Shown here in pieces: positions 11,037-23,182 of a stretch of DNA of 64,000 bases. This stretch comes from Synaphobranchus kaupii. Taxonomy: Eukaryota > Chordata > Actinopteri > Anguilliformes > Synaphobranchidae. Position 1 is the stretch's first letter; each line of letters opens with the position of its first letter. The position numbers and the translations under genes were made by a program. The notes beneath the pieces are model-generated. The model saw nothing but the letters and a program-made list of their open reading frames with translations. It was not told where the DNA came from and did no database searches. Location of the stretch: NCBI GenBank assembly GCA_029718625.1, contig CM056383.1, positions 64,294,849 to 64,358,848 of the forward strand. The letters run 5' to 3'.

Positions 11037-12570
11037 GCAAGATCTAAGATGTTGGGTGTGAAAACTTCTCTTCTTTTCAGAGGTTTATACTACGACATGC
11101 AGTACATACAGTGATAATTCAATCGGTGTCGTACTGCACATTTACAAATTAAAAATTGCACAAATTGACAAGCCATGTATGATTTAAACACTGCAGTAAT
11201 GCATTAATATGAGATGGACAGTATTCATTTTGCATTTTATACTGTTCATGCCATGTAAATGCAGGTACATTTTTTTGACTGGTGGTTTGTCCAGATTTCT
11301 TATACCACTTGAGTGAATGGAAGTTCTGTAATATTTATGTTGTGCAACTTGGAAAACATTTATGAAAACGTACCCAACTGTACTTCACTGTAATGTACAG
11401 CTTTCTCTAGCCTTAGAGGACCAATAGAGTAAGAGCAAACGCTCACACTTCCCTCATTTGCATAATTATGGAGCACTGTAACTGCGCTAACAACGTGAAC
11501 AGACAGAGTAATCACCATCATTGCCTTCACACAGCACCTTAGTTGTGTTGTCCACCAGGAACTCCTTATTACCTTATTTAACCATTAGTACATGCTGACC
11601 TGTTAGTGCAAAGATGATGCATCAGCCCCAATGTTCATTACTCAGGGAAACCACATTGCGTTTAAAAAATAAATAACAATGAAGCTGTTGGTGGCCTGGG
11701 GTCAGTCTGACGTAACCGCACCATGTACATTTGCAATCTAAGTATTATGTAGCATGTTATATTTATGTAAATGTATTTATTTTCTGGAGCAAAACCTTGG
11801 TTACATTAACTCCCTACTACTGTGACTAGATATAAACAGCCAGCATGTAAGTTATCTGCTTAATTGTGTGGGCTAGAATATGATGCATATTCAGTGTGCA
11901 AGTAGAAGAGCAATTTATTCTTCAATCGGGACGTCCACAACAACTTATACTGCAATTGTGGTCAGATGGTTGAGCACATAGAAGACAGACAGAAAGATCT
12001 TGGTCTATGATGTCAGGTCCAACTGACTGGTGATGGTACTACATTAGCCAAATTAAACAGCCTTTCATATGGATATTTGGCTAAAAATGGTACAAGGAAC
12101 AGGAAGGTCAATGAGGAACTGGGGACTCTTTTGGAATAGGAGTTGTCAGCTGTGTTGTACAAAGAACATGGGGTGTACTTTCCATGGAGGAGCACATAGT
12201 ACCATACTTGACAATCCCTTTAGACATGTGCCCTCATTAAGTCCATTTCCAACAAATACATTTCAATAACCCCCACCCCCCAAAATCCCTAAGAGAAATT
12301 AAAAATAAAACATTTGCCCAATGGATTCTGACAATTACAGCGATAGAAACATGGTCTTCAGTTTGACTGAAGTTAAATACCGGGTAAAACTACAGCAAAC
12401 ATAGCAATTGATCTTACACAGCAAATATTAAATAGTGATACCCATAGTTTGAGTTTGAGTACTGCATTACCGATGCTTACATTTAGAAATCCAGGCTCAA
12501 TTGAATACTTCCTGTAATTACAGCTCCAGAAATTTCACAGCTATGATTCTTGTGGCACTTCTGTTCAGAT
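11037..12570. other. Unassigned DNA
   Basis: No gene or classified repeat recognised. Confidence 0.4.
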
Positions 12571-12740
12571 GGGGTCTCAAACTCATACCCTGGGGGGCCA
12601 CAATGCCTTCTGGTTTTTCGGGCATTTCAGCACTTTAGTGCTGAAGTCATTCATTGGCTGAAAAGTATCCAAGGCCTAAATTGACTGCTGAATCAAAAGA
12701 AACTAAAAACAGCAAACAATACAGTTCCAGTACTTGAATT
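12571..12740 (+). repeat. Possible hAT-like MITE fragment
   Basis: It begins with a CTCAAACTC..CCTGGGGGGCC theme like the termini of the hAT foldback at 58114, but the interior differs (short palindrome CAGCACTTTAGTGCTGA). Family membership is inferred, and the right end is not defined. Confidence 0.35.
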
Positions 12741-12867
12741 TGACAACTCTGTTAAGGCAAGAAAGTAACTGGAAAGCTCCAACACCATAGTCAGGACTCT
12801 CTGACTAACGCCCAAAAATAATAATTCTTCCCATTGGATAACAACATCTAATCAAAGTATTCCATCC

Positions 12868-13265
12868 ATCCATCCATCCATTTTCTAACTGCTTGATCCA
12901 AGTCAGGATCGCGGTGGCAAGAGGGCAAGCAGAGTGGCCCAGACATCCATCACCCCAGCAACTTCCTCCAACTCCTCCGGGGGGATCCCTAGGCGATCCC
13001 AGGCCAGCTGGGAGATATAATCCCTCCAGCGAGTCCTGGGTCTACCCCGGGGTCTCCTCCCAGCTGGACGTGCCTGGTACACCTCCATAGGGAGACGCCC
13101 AGGGGACATCCTTACCAGATGTCCGAACCACCTCAACTGACTCCTCTCAATGCGGAGGAGCAGCGGCTGTACTCAGAGATCCTCCCGGATGACTGAGCTC
13201 CTCACCCTATTCAGGAAAGTAAGCCCTGCCACCCTACGGAGAAACCCCATTTTGGCTGCTTGTCC
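12868..13265 (-). pseudogene. RTE (Rex3-like) LINE 3' end
   Basis: The minus strand carries the C-terminal coding tail and 3' end of a non-LTR retrotransposon. An open frame from 13136 to 12903 includes RWFGHLVRMSPGRLPMEV and GRRPRGRPRTRWRDYISQLAW, a basic, tryptophan-rich C terminus common in RTE/Rex3-type proteins. It is followed by a short 3' region and an ATGG tetranucleotide tail (12868-12892, written CATC on the + strand), matching the GATG-type tail of Rex3. Sequence to about 13265 continues the coding similarity without one open frame. It is 5'-truncated, as most LINE copies are. The clade assignment rests on the tail and the C-terminal motif. Confidence 0.75.
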
Positions 13266-14204
13266 TTTGACTCAATTTGTAACTGTTATCCCCAGAGAGC
13301 ACACCAAGCACAGCTCAGTCTGTGGGGGATAGGGGGATAGGTGCTCCGTCACTTGAAGGAAGATGCAAAATCGCCACAGACAGCCAGCCACAAGGCTCCT
13401 ACATCGGCCGATGGAGCTGTGCTGTATGGACAAAGCTGTATGACTAGCTAGCTTGCTAACTTCAGTTCAGTTAAAATGAAAAATTAAATCAGTTACCTAG
13501 CTATCCAGCATGGACATATGGCATCAGTGATAATCATTAAGGTTAGCTGGAATAGCTATGGATAACTATGGATAGCTGCTACGTTATGAGAAAGATGTGC
13601 TTTGTCTGATCTGTTTTGTAGTTGCTTCAATGACCTTCGCTATGCACTTATTGTATGGCATAATGCTAGCTGGAACAGTTGTACCATAGACTGTAGAAAA
13701 AAATAGCTGTACACAGAACCGCTGTGTCGATACCCGAAAGACGACTTTTTTTTGGTCTGTATTTCTAGCTCACTGTCACTCTCCCCCAAAGTTTAGCGTA
13801 TAACTTCCACAGACCCATGAGAGATAATCACTGACATCCATTTCATCCCCGGAAACTTGACAACTTTATATGACTGAGTTATAGCTAGCAAACTGAATAT
13901 ACTGTATCGCTAGCATCTGCGTAACGGTTCACATTACATTTATGAGGCAACTCAAGCACATTTGGCAGCCTTTTTGCAATAACGTTACGTGCAGCTAAGG
14001 TCGCCACCCGTCCGGGTTTTCCCTTGAACATCCTTGTTTTTGACTGTCCCGGAAAATCCCAGTAATTCCGTATAGACTTACACGGATAGAGTCTCTTGGT
14101 TCGTGGGCAACGTAGCCGAACATTATGTATTTATTTATTTAGTGAATTGCAGCATCCATGTTTTAGAGTTAAAGTTTGCAATCCTACACGCAGCGCTCTA
14201 ATCA
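13266..14204. other. Unassigned DNA
   Basis: No gene or classified repeat recognised. Confidence 0.4.
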
Positions 14205-14400
14205 AATCAAATCAATATTTATATAGTGTATTTCACAACCAGTTGTCACAATACGCTTCACAGAAAAACCCAGCCTAAACCCCCACAAGAGCAAGCCAAG
14301 AGTGGCAAGGAAAAACTCCTGGTGTAAATAGGAAGAAACCTTGGGAGGAACCAGACTCAAGGGGGGAACCCATCCTCCTCTGGTCAGGTCAGGGTCTATG
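14205..14400 (-). repeat. Fish LINE 3' region
   Basis: The opening AATCAAATCAAATCAATATTT followed by TATATAGTGTATTTCACAAC, GAAAAACCCAGCC and GAGGAACCAGACTC is the reverse complement of a widespread teleost LINE 3' end with a TTGATTTG-type tail. I recognise it as a common interspersed repeat. The clade is not certain. Confidence 0.65.
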
Positions 14401-14916
14401 TCTTAATGACCAGCGTGGTTAAAACAGCCAATGTTTATGTTAAAAGAATTAGCAGTAGATGACAGTCCAGATGTGGCCGCAATGATGGCGGGGAACCAGG
14501 CGGCGATGGCGGCGGGAGCAGCGGGTGACAAAGAGGAAGCCGGACAGCAGCGGTGAGGGAGTCCATTTGACAGCAATTCTCGAGATGTGGGGCATAAGCC
14601 CCGCTGGCAGAATGTAGAAAAAAGAGAAGAAAAAAAAACAGAAGCAGGAGCACCAACTGGGGATTGCACAAGTGCCCCCGCCAGGAGTAATCTATAGCTG
14701 CATAGCTATGAAGACAGAGTTTGAGAACCCATGCAGTCAAGAGAGGGAAAACAATCCTACCCTGTCCTGTGTGAGGTAATAAAACTGGCAGTGTTGCCAT
14801 CCTATATCTGTGCACATATATTGAGCTCAGGACATTTCCTTTGATGTGTGAGGGGGAGGAGAGATAGCAGGGGGGAGGGAGAGAAAGAGCAAGACAGTAA
14901 TGTGTATATACTATAA

Positions 14917-14965
<49 letters not shown>

Positions 14966-15339
14966 TACATATAACAGCATCCCAACAGTGTGCTAATCGG
15001 CATGAGCTTTTATGTAAATTTTGCTCGCCTCACCACTGGAGGTTGTTAAGTAATTAGATTGTGGCATTTTGCTTTCCTAAATGGCGGCTCACAACTTTGT
15101 CGGGTTGGGAGCCAGATCACATGCGTCCTGGTTTATACTCTAGATTATGTTGTGTAGAAAAGACAGACAAGTGAGTTAGTTTGAGATTATTCTGTATGGG
15201 GGCAACATTGTTGTAATGGTGGTCCCATGCAAACCATTGAATTATGGTTTGTTATAGGCTGTCTGTTGGAGTACATATTTGATTGAAAAAATGGCTACCC
15301 ATTTTTGCTGAGGCCCACCCAGAAATCTATTTCTGGCTA
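14401..15339. other. Unassigned DNA with a microsatellite
   Basis: No gene recognised. A long minus-strand open frame across 14435-14980 is mostly translated repeat and microsatellite. The last bases (about 15308-15339, CCCACCCAGAAATCTATTTCTGGCTA) look like the edge of a fish hAT-type repeat. Confidence 0.45.
14915..14974 (+). repeat. (AT)n(AC)n microsatellite
   Basis: Alternating AT followed by about fourteen AC units and a short ATAC stretch. Confidence 0.95.
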
Positions 15340-16655
15340 TGTCACTGATGATCAAAAAACTTTCACTTCAGGGCCAGTTAGTGTTCAAAATTAACCTGGC
15401 TGGTCTAGTCAATTTGGCCAAGAGCACACAAAAACTACTCCAAATGAGTGTGATATATGCATTAGGTTTGATATCAGAATTTATATTAAGACGGTCACAG
15501 AACCACACCCCAGAGTGCAACCAAACAGCCTATGACAGTGCCCCGCCAACAGTCTTTGCTTTGCATGGGTACCCCAAAAACAGAATACTTTAAAACCTTA
15601 GACAGATAAACACAGAGTAAATGTACAAAAATCAAAACCAATAATTCACAACACTCAAAAGAAAAGTCCATGCCTTACACAAGCAAGCACAAGAAAGCAC
15701 ACCCCACAGAAAACCCTTGGAGCCCAAAATCTCAGTTCCAACTACCACACTCCACCAGAAACAAAAGGTCTGCTACTTGCCACCCCTTAGTCATCATCAT
15801 CATCTGGGCGATTCTGGGGAAAGAGAATTAGGCCAAGCGGAGTAGCACACAATCCACAGAAGTTTGAAGAGGGGTTACTCCCCTAACATAACTGTCTCCA
15901 GGACTCCTAACATAACTGTCACCTGGAGGTCTCTCCTAGGTTAGTGAACCTTTATTTCCTATAGACCGGAACCAGCAATGCCTTGGAGGAAAACAGAACG
16001 TAGCCTCCAAGAGTGAGACTATTCAGCACTATCCACACAAAGATTGCCCTTGCCTGCCAGCTATTTTGCACTATAGCCTAATCGCCAGCTCCCAGCCTTT
16101 CTGGGCACCAGCTTCACCTCAATCTTATAGAATATAACATTTAAAGTGTACTTCTTGTCTCCTTGGTCCTCTTCCTTGTTCCAGCCCACCAACCTTTGAG
16201 CCGCCATGCTGAACCCAGCACCACCAGTTCACACACCCATACTAAACAAGCCACCATTCCCCTGAGCGCCAAACCCCAATGGTCTCAATAGAACAGCTTT
16301 TTAAACCACCATGCCACGCACCAATCACTGAATTCCCCTGTTCTTACCCATGCATTTGCTCAAAGGTTAGATGGCTTGATGAGGCACAGCTGCAGGTAAT
16401 CAAGACATTCAGACACAAGGAAATTGTCCGGCAAACAACACAGGAATGTTAGTATTACGAAATACAGAAATGTGACGCAAACAATACAAGTGTGAAACCA
16501 AAAAATAAAATAACCACCACAGTGACAAGCAAACTGATTGAAAGAGTCACAATGTATCATCCAAACTATTAAGAGGCACAGCAGGAGGAGGGGAGGACTA
16601 AACCAAACACACCTACACCCTTCATACCTATGATTAGTCGTCACACTCTGTGACA
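15340..16655 (-). other. LTR-like or unclassified repeat, no gene
   Basis: Both ends carry TGTCAC / GTGACA (15340 and 16655), and the minus strand has a TTTAAAAAG TATA-like site near 16300. This suggested a solo LTR or small element. The flanks (GGCTA, TGTAC) do not form a target duplication and I see no poly(A) signal in the expected place. The left edge could equally be a hAT terminus. The 98-aa minus-strand frame at 16360-16656 has no domain. Confidence 0.25.
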
Positions 16656-16810
16656 TGTACCTGTCTGAAAGTTACTTCAGAAACATCCTAACAAACAGCT
16701 CCAGATAGTGGTTGAAAATTTTGAAAGCTTTTACTCACCTGACTACTGGAGGAAGTTTTATATAGTCTGACAAATGTTTAACCAAAACCCTAAGTGATCA
16801 TAAAATGCCA

Positions 16811-16850
16811 TAATAATAATAATAATAATAATAATTATTATTATTATTAT
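16811..16850. repeat. (TAA)n(TTA)n palindromic microsatellite
   Basis: A run of TAA units switches to TTA units at about 16835, making the whole tract self-complementary. Confidence 0.95.
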
Positions 16851-17192
16851 TTGCTTTCCTTGCAGAGTACAAATAAAAATGTAATGGCATAGCACCCCCA
16901 AATGGTCATATTTCATGCAAAGCGCTGGAGGGATATGGCTCACTTCCTGTTTGGCGCCTTCATCATTTTTTATTTTTTTTTGTTTACAACGGCCATATTG
17001 TTTGAACTAGCAACTATCGTTTAATAATGTTTGGTAACAGTAGTCTCAAGATAATACAGGCAAAGTTTTGTGTATATTCAGCCTGTACATACTTAATGCC
17101 TCTAAAGATTCATCCAAAGAAATATGTAAATTCTCAGCTAATCTGTGATTAGACTGTAAAAAGTCCTTCAGTGGTTTCTTCTTTGCTACATA
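16851..17192. other. Unassigned DNA
   Basis: Nothing recognisable. Confidence 0.4.
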
Positions 17193-17350
17193 CAGTGCAT
17201 TCTATAAGTATTTGGACAGTGACATGTTTTTTGTCATTTTGGCTCTGTACTCCAGCACATTGGATTTGCAATGGAGCAGTGACTGAGGTTAAATTGTCAT
17301 CTTTAATTTGAGGGTTTTTACATCCATATCAGGTGAACTGTGTAGCTATA
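17193..17350 (+). repeat. Tc1-type terminal fragment, family A
   Basis: Starts after TA (17191-17192) with CAGTGCATTCTATAAGTATT and contains CTCCAGCACATTGGATTTG and CATCCATATCAGGTGAACTG. This is the clearest copy of the terminus also seen inverted at 10735-10907 and 1858-1983. No transposase or second end follows. Confidence 0.8.
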
Positions 17351-18886
17351 GCCATCCAAAAGGGAACCCCCTTTCATATTATTATTTGTTTGATAGTTTG
17401 CTTGTTAACTGAAGAGATTCTCTCTTGTAACTTCAGAAAATGGAAGAAATGAGCGCCGCGAACGAGTTCGCAAAGGCAAGTTCTGTCAGAACCTCTCGCT
17501 GTAGCCGACCATGTTTGGCTAGCAATCACGCGTCACATACTCAACCAATCACATGCACACACCTCTAATAGAGCGCCCTTTTTAAGCCAATAATTAGTTC
17601 TCTCTGTACTGCTTGAATGCTGATGCACTGCTCTTTGTTTTTTATGGCTTGTGTAAAAATTAATTTGCTGTCACCCTCCCTCACCCCAGCTTCCACCTGT
17701 TGCTTGGATCTGCTTTAGTATGGGGGGTTTTTGGTCATGTTCTGTTTAGCGGGGGAAGATGCCCATGCTCCGGAGCAGTACTAAAGCAGATCCATTCACC
17801 ACCAAACTAAAATAATTATGCAGCACATTCATTCATTAAACATTTCATTTAAATACGCAATAGAATTAGTTTTTTTCTCAGTAGAGTACACATTCCTAAT
17901 GCATAATATATGGTTGGTTTGGAAGTAATTTATATTTCAAGAGTGCATTTTGTTCCTTTGTTTGGCCCTTGTTAGGGCATATAATACCAGTATTATAATA
18001 TAGTAATAATACCAGTATATTGCCTCATAAGTTATAAGGCTCAAATTATGCTTTTTCACCAACAATTTAAACTTGCTTAGCCTACTGCCAGCTTCTAGAA
18101 TAAACTTAATCCCTGATCAAACTCTGAGATGCAAATATGTACATATTTTCCTAACCATATCAGTTAAATAGAAAATCATTCATACAGGCCTCCTTGAAAT
18201 TATCGTTTACAAAGCACCTTACGTACAATTTTTATGCTATATATGGTTCACTTTCTAAGAGCTTCATCCATATTCTATTTTAATCCTAGCATATACAGTA
18301 TTTTCTAAATATGACATTCATCTAGAATTCTGTTGAAACCCATAAATGAACACAGCACCTACAAAGAGATTATTTATATGCAGCATAGTACAAACAGAAT
18401 TTAATCAGTCCATTGGAAAGAAATGTGCCTCCACAAATGACCTGTTCTGTACCCTTTAACAAGTAAAGTAAGTTATAATTGTCTGAGGCAGTACAATACA
18501 TCTTTATTCCTGTTTATTTTCAGCTTTCCTCAGCTCTGAGTGCGTTTAAATATTCTCTTTCAAAATCTGCTTCTCATCTACACGTAGGCAAAATGTGGTT
18601 GCCAAATTGGTTGACAAAAAAATTTGTCAACAGGGAACCTCCTTGAAATTGTTAACAGGCTTAATGCATAATACATCTCAGAAGATTTCTTTGGACGTGC
18701 GGCAATGGGAATATGAAAAATGTATAATGATTGGTGTCAAAGGTAGAGCTGGCTGAAAGTGAGTGGAGCATTCCTCTCGCACCTTGGACACACTGATTTT
18801 TACCAGTCAGTTGTATGCGCTGAATCACTAATGTTTCTCACAAATACAATTACCTCAACATTTAGTAAATGTGCACCAAATACATA
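17351..18886. other. Unassigned DNA with one hairpin
   Basis: No gene recognised. It includes the 15-bp perfect inverted repeat at 17706/17779. Confidence 0.4.
17706..17793. repeat. 15-bp perfect inverted repeat
   Basis: GGATCTGCTTTAGTA (17706-17720) is exactly complementary to TACTAAAGCAGATCC (17779-17793), with a 58-base loop. It may be the core of a small MITE, but outer termini were not found. Confidence 0.7.
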
Positions 18887-20420
18887 CACTACTCACAAAA
18901 AGTTAGGGATATTTGGCTTTCGGGTGAAATTTATGGAAAATGTAAGTTCACGCTACAGTGATATTATACGTATCATGAAAGTAGGGCATTTAAGTAGAAG
19001 CATGCAATGGTGATTTCCTCATCTCAAACAATTTATTGAAACAAAAGCCAACAACAGTGGTGGGTATACCACAACAAAAATGTCAATGTCTCAATAACTT
19101 GTCATGTGCCCTTGAGCATCAATTACAGCTTGACAACAACGTCTCATGCTGTTCACAAGTCGACTTATTGTCTGCTGAGGCATGGCATCCCACTCTTCTT
19201 GAAGGGCGGCCCTCAGGTCATTGAGGTTCTGGGGTACAGAGTTACGAGCCTCTACACGGTGAGTCAGCTGATCCCATAGGTTTTCTATGGGATTCAGGTC
19301 TGGAGAAAGTGCAGGCCCACTCCATTTGAGGTATCCCAGTCTCCAGCAGCCTTTCCCTAATGATGCGACCTCGATGAGCTGGAGCATTGTCGTCCATGAA
19401 GATGAAATTAGGCCTGTGTTGTTCATGCAGGGGCACAATGACTGGATTAATGATGTTATTCAGGTAGTATGGGCTTGTCACTGTACCATTCACAAAGTGT
19501 AGGGCAGTTCTGTATTGACTAGACACACCTGCCCACACTGTAACACCGCCACCACCAAAGGGTCGTCTGGTGACAACAGTGGCTGATGCATAGCGCTCTC
19601 CTTGACGTCTCCAACATCGTTGGCGGCCATCATTTCTGCTCAACGTGAATCGACTTTCATCAGAGAACAGCACTGAGGGCCCACTGGTCCCTCGTCCAGC
19701 GTAAATGCTCCCTGGCCCATGCAAGACGATGACGCCTGTGCCTGGTGGTGTGGTCAGGTACCCTTGCAGGTCGTCTAGCACGCAGACCACGCTGATGTAA
19801 AACGGTTTCGAATGGTCTGACGTGACACTTGGGTGCCTCTCACCTCCCTTAAATGTGGCTGGAGTTGAGTGGCATTCATCATCCGGTTCCGCAGGGCACT
19901 GTTCACAATGAAGCGGTCATCAGTGTGGGATGTGGCCAAAGGACGTCCACTTCTATGCCTTTCTGTGACTCTTCCGGTCTCTCTGTATCTCTGTTGCAAC
20001 CTGCTGATGACACTCTGTGACACTCTAAGCTCAGTGGCCACTTCCCTCTGAGAACATCCTGTTTGAAGCCTCGCAATGGCGAGGTACTGTTGATCAATTG
20101 TTAGGTGTCGTCTTGGTCTCATGATGTCAAAATGTGAACAGCATGATGAAGAGGACTGTTTAAATACCAATTCTAATTGAACCAGGAAATTTATTGGTCG
20201 ATTCATGGATCAAACACCTGTTGTGAATTTTGCCGTTCAGCTCCTTGTTAGAGAACAGCAAGTTGTGCAAAAAGTACTGAAACATTGAATAGTTGGACAT
20301 GTGCATTCAAAAGTTTAGAGAAGGTCAAATTAATTTCACCTGTAAAGGTTATAGTGCATTTTAGGTTCATCCTGAAATTTCACCCGAAAGCCGAATATCC
20401 CTAACTTTTTGTGAGTAGTG
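18887..20420 (-). mobile_element. Tc1-like element, complete, 1534 bp
   Basis: The ends begin CACTACTCACAAAAAGTTAG. The left (18887-18932) and right (20375-20420, inverted) termini agree at 45 of 46 positions and are flanked by TA (18885-18886 and 20421-20422), the expected Tc1/mariner target duplication. One transposase relic is read on the minus strand inside. Near-identity of the termini indicates a fairly recent insertion, although the gene is frameshifted. If a source of transposase existed, the termini look intact enough to be recognised. Confidence 0.93.
19091..20122 (-). pseudogene. Tc1-like DD34E transposase, two frameshifts
   Basis: The natural start is the ATG at 20122-20120 (MRPRRHLTIDQQ). 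An upstream in-frame ATG at 20206 lies in the 5' region. The N terminus has a paired-like helix-turn-helix (SQREVATELRVSQSVISRL) and the GRP linker HRSGRPLAT. The catalytic core follows: first Asp in FSDESRF (about 19659-19661), second in FMDDNAPAH (about 19389-19391), Glu in [11 protein letters not shown] (about 19283-19285). The spacing between the last two is about 34 residues, as in Tc1. The frame changes near 19785 and again near 19318, so no single protein spans the gene. It would cut and paste the element at TA sites. All three catalytic residues are preserved, so the two indels are the main visible damage. Confidence 0.9.
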
Positions 20421-22482
20421 TATGTTCATATAGAAGGTATACCGGAGGTAGTTGGTGTTACAATCCTACTAAAAAGTTAAAAAAGGTGAACATTGAGATG
20501 TGTTTTTTTAATTTTTATATCAGTGTATAATTTCTTTGAGCATTATTTATTTAGACTACTTGTTAAATATTTCTAAATGTAAGTCTCTTAGAAAACATAT
20601 CAGACAGGCATACAACAGGCTTCAAAGCTTAGTTTTGACATCTCAAAGCTCCTAAAATTAACCCTTTAATGGCCGCTCAACCGTTTGGTAGAGCACGTTT
20701 TGAGTCCTGATATCTTGTTGAAAATTATGTTGGACATAACTCCTCCCAGAGGTGCTGCCAGGGATTTTGGGCCCCATGAAAAGATCTCGCAATGGGCCCC
20801 GCCACCCCTGCACAATTACTGTAACCACACCTCCAGAAGCTAATAATCCACCCATTGGTTTTAAATACTTTAAACATTTTATTGACTGTCATTTTAAGTT
20901 ACAATGACATTACATGGACTATCATTTAGCACTGGCAGTCACCGTAACATTGCCTGTCTTTTTCAACAGTAGCGTTACAATGGCTATCACTTTGGCTGTC
21001 AATTACACTCAATCAAATAGGGGGTCTGGTACACCTCCAGAAGATTTAGAATTTACAAGAGCTCATTTCATGCATTTCTGTGACTTTTGAGGGAAAACAG
21101 TGTTTCCCATAACAGTACAGTGCAGTTGGACGACAGAAAACCTGTAAATAGTGTTTAAGGATGCAGCCTGTAGCAGACAAAATGAAAGATCCTGAGTTCA
21201 GTCAAACCACTAAACAAATGAAAAATAGGTGGAAGACGTTGTATTGTATTTATCGGTTTTGTCATTCAAGATAATGTTGTTCACCTCCTTCAGTTGGGAG
21301 TAGAACTGGTTCATTGGGTGGGGTATGGAATGACTGGGGTTCTGAGCCTGAAGTTGAATCTGTTGGGCCTGGCACCAGGGACACCTGATTTAATAGGCCT
21401 ATGAATGGCTTGCTAAACGCTAGCTGGCGTTTAATAAATTTCAGCTAAAAGAGCAAAATTGAAAGACTCTGAATTTTCTAGCCTATGTGAAGATATGAAG
21501 TAGGCTAGCACGCATATTTCACTATGTAATTAGATAACATGTTAATTTGCACCATTCACAGATTTTCCTGTGAAACATTGGGTGATGTACTGCTGCCCAC
21601 TCTTTTCTCACTTTAAATTTGTGGAACCCTACTTTTACTTTAGGAAGATACAAGATGACACTGTTTGTATTAACGAAAGAACTGCGGTATTAACCCTATT
21701 TACTTTGGCCCATTTGGCCGAATTTTCGCCTAGTTTTTACTAGTGTCAATTAAGTGCCAATATCTCAAAAACTATTCACTGCACATCCATGGTTGAAAGT
21801 TTCAATGAAAGAAGAGGCTTGTACCATTCAGAAATTTGCATCAGAATAAATTTATGTAAAAATTGTCACATACAGTTTATACATAATACACATAAAAAAA
21901 CAAAAAAAAGTACAAAACGCCTTGTGTTTTTACAGTTTAGCACTGAATATTTCAACTTCAAAGTACTGGAGCAAGCCAGAATTCCTTACACTAGTGCACT
22001 GATATGTTGTCCACTTGTGTATAGAATTTGGTAAAGATATCTACAGGCTTTCCTTATCCATTGGTAATTTTTCCAAAACTGTGCCCAGTGTCCCAATATT
22101 TATCCGAACGTCTCCAAATATAAAACATGTGCATATCTTTCTGTCTAGGCATGTCAATCATCAGAAAACTTTATTTTTCTTTTAAAACATTTTTTGTAAT
22201 ACAGAATGTGAAGAAAATTAACCTACACATGTTTTGTGTTTATGTGTATGAGGGTATTCTCTTACAAAGCGTGCCCAAAAGTGCCCAAATACCTCTCCGA
22301 AAAGGATTACTTACCCTAATGTTATCCAACCAATCTGCTTTACATTTAAAATGGCACTGTACTTCAAAGTTAGATTTACCAGAGCCCCATAAGCCAGCAG
22401 AATAACAGGTTTATCTATAACAAGCCTTCAACTTGACTTTTTACAGCAAAAGTAATGAATTATACATCACTATTTGGCAAAC

Positions 22483-22658
22483 CTGTCTGTTACCACCTCC
22501 TACGACAGAGGTGTCAGGTGGGGGAGGGGTGTCTTCACTGTCCTCCCTGAAAAAGACAGATTCAAGTACATTACTAAGTAGAATCACTAAAAAATGAGAA
22601 CACAAATTATCTCAAAAAGACATATGGCAAGTATTACAATTAAGTGGGGAAAAAAAAG

Positions 22659-22693
<35 letters not shown>

Positions 22694-23182
22694 TTATATA
22701 TATATATATATATATATATACGTATATACATTAAAAAATCTTACATCCACAGTACGTCTGATATTAGCTCCAACATAATTAGCAATCGTAGCTAACTAGG
22801 ATTTATGAATTAGTATGTCAGCTTGCACGAACTAAATTACATTATTATAATACTGTAATGTCTTGACTGAACCGTGAAATAAAGTACTGAGAATGGATGT
22901 CGTTTCATGCGTAAATTCAACAACTAGCCCTTGTGTTGGTTGCTGCACAAAGAAACTGCGAATGAACGCTAGAAAACAAAGAGCAGGCGCTGCTTACCAG
23001 CCTGTGACTCCATAGAAGCTAACTAGCGAACTCCTGCGAGAATCCATTTATCACCAAACTAAAAATACTCTAGATAATAGCGCTCCATACTGTTGATAAT
23101 TATGATGATAATAATAACAATAATAATAATAATTTGTATTATATATTTTTAAAAACACTTACATGTCCAGGCACGGGTCCAT
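22483..23182 (-). CDS. Two candidate 5' exons (28 codons), unknown protein
   Basis: On the minus strand an ATG at 23182-23180 opens MDPCLD and reaches a consensus donor, GTAAGTG, with the exon ending at 23163. A second exon (22546-22483, 64 nt) is preceded by CTGTCTTTTTCAG and followed by GTTTGCC. Joining the two preserves the frame and gives a short acidic, proline-rich peptide containing EDSEDTPPPPDTSVV. It ends in phase 0 at the second donor, and no third exon was found toward 21694. The pieces lie inside the inner TTAA element and read away from its right end, as expected for the 5' part of a transposase gene whose body was deleted. A captured host exon pair is the alternative. Product unknown. 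Confidence 0.35.
22659..22729 (+). repeat. (AT)n(AC)n(AT)n microsatellite
   Basis: Alternating AT, then AC, then AT again, inside the inner TTAA element. Confidence 0.95.
23103..23134 (+). repeat. (AAT)n-like microsatellite
   Basis: Imperfect AATAAT units just downstream of the candidate splice donor at 23162 (minus-strand sense). Confidence 0.85.

Noticed and set aside
14435..14980. 181-codon minus-strand frame
   Set aside because: Much of it is translated (AC)n/(AT)n microsatellite and low-complexity sequence, with no domain.
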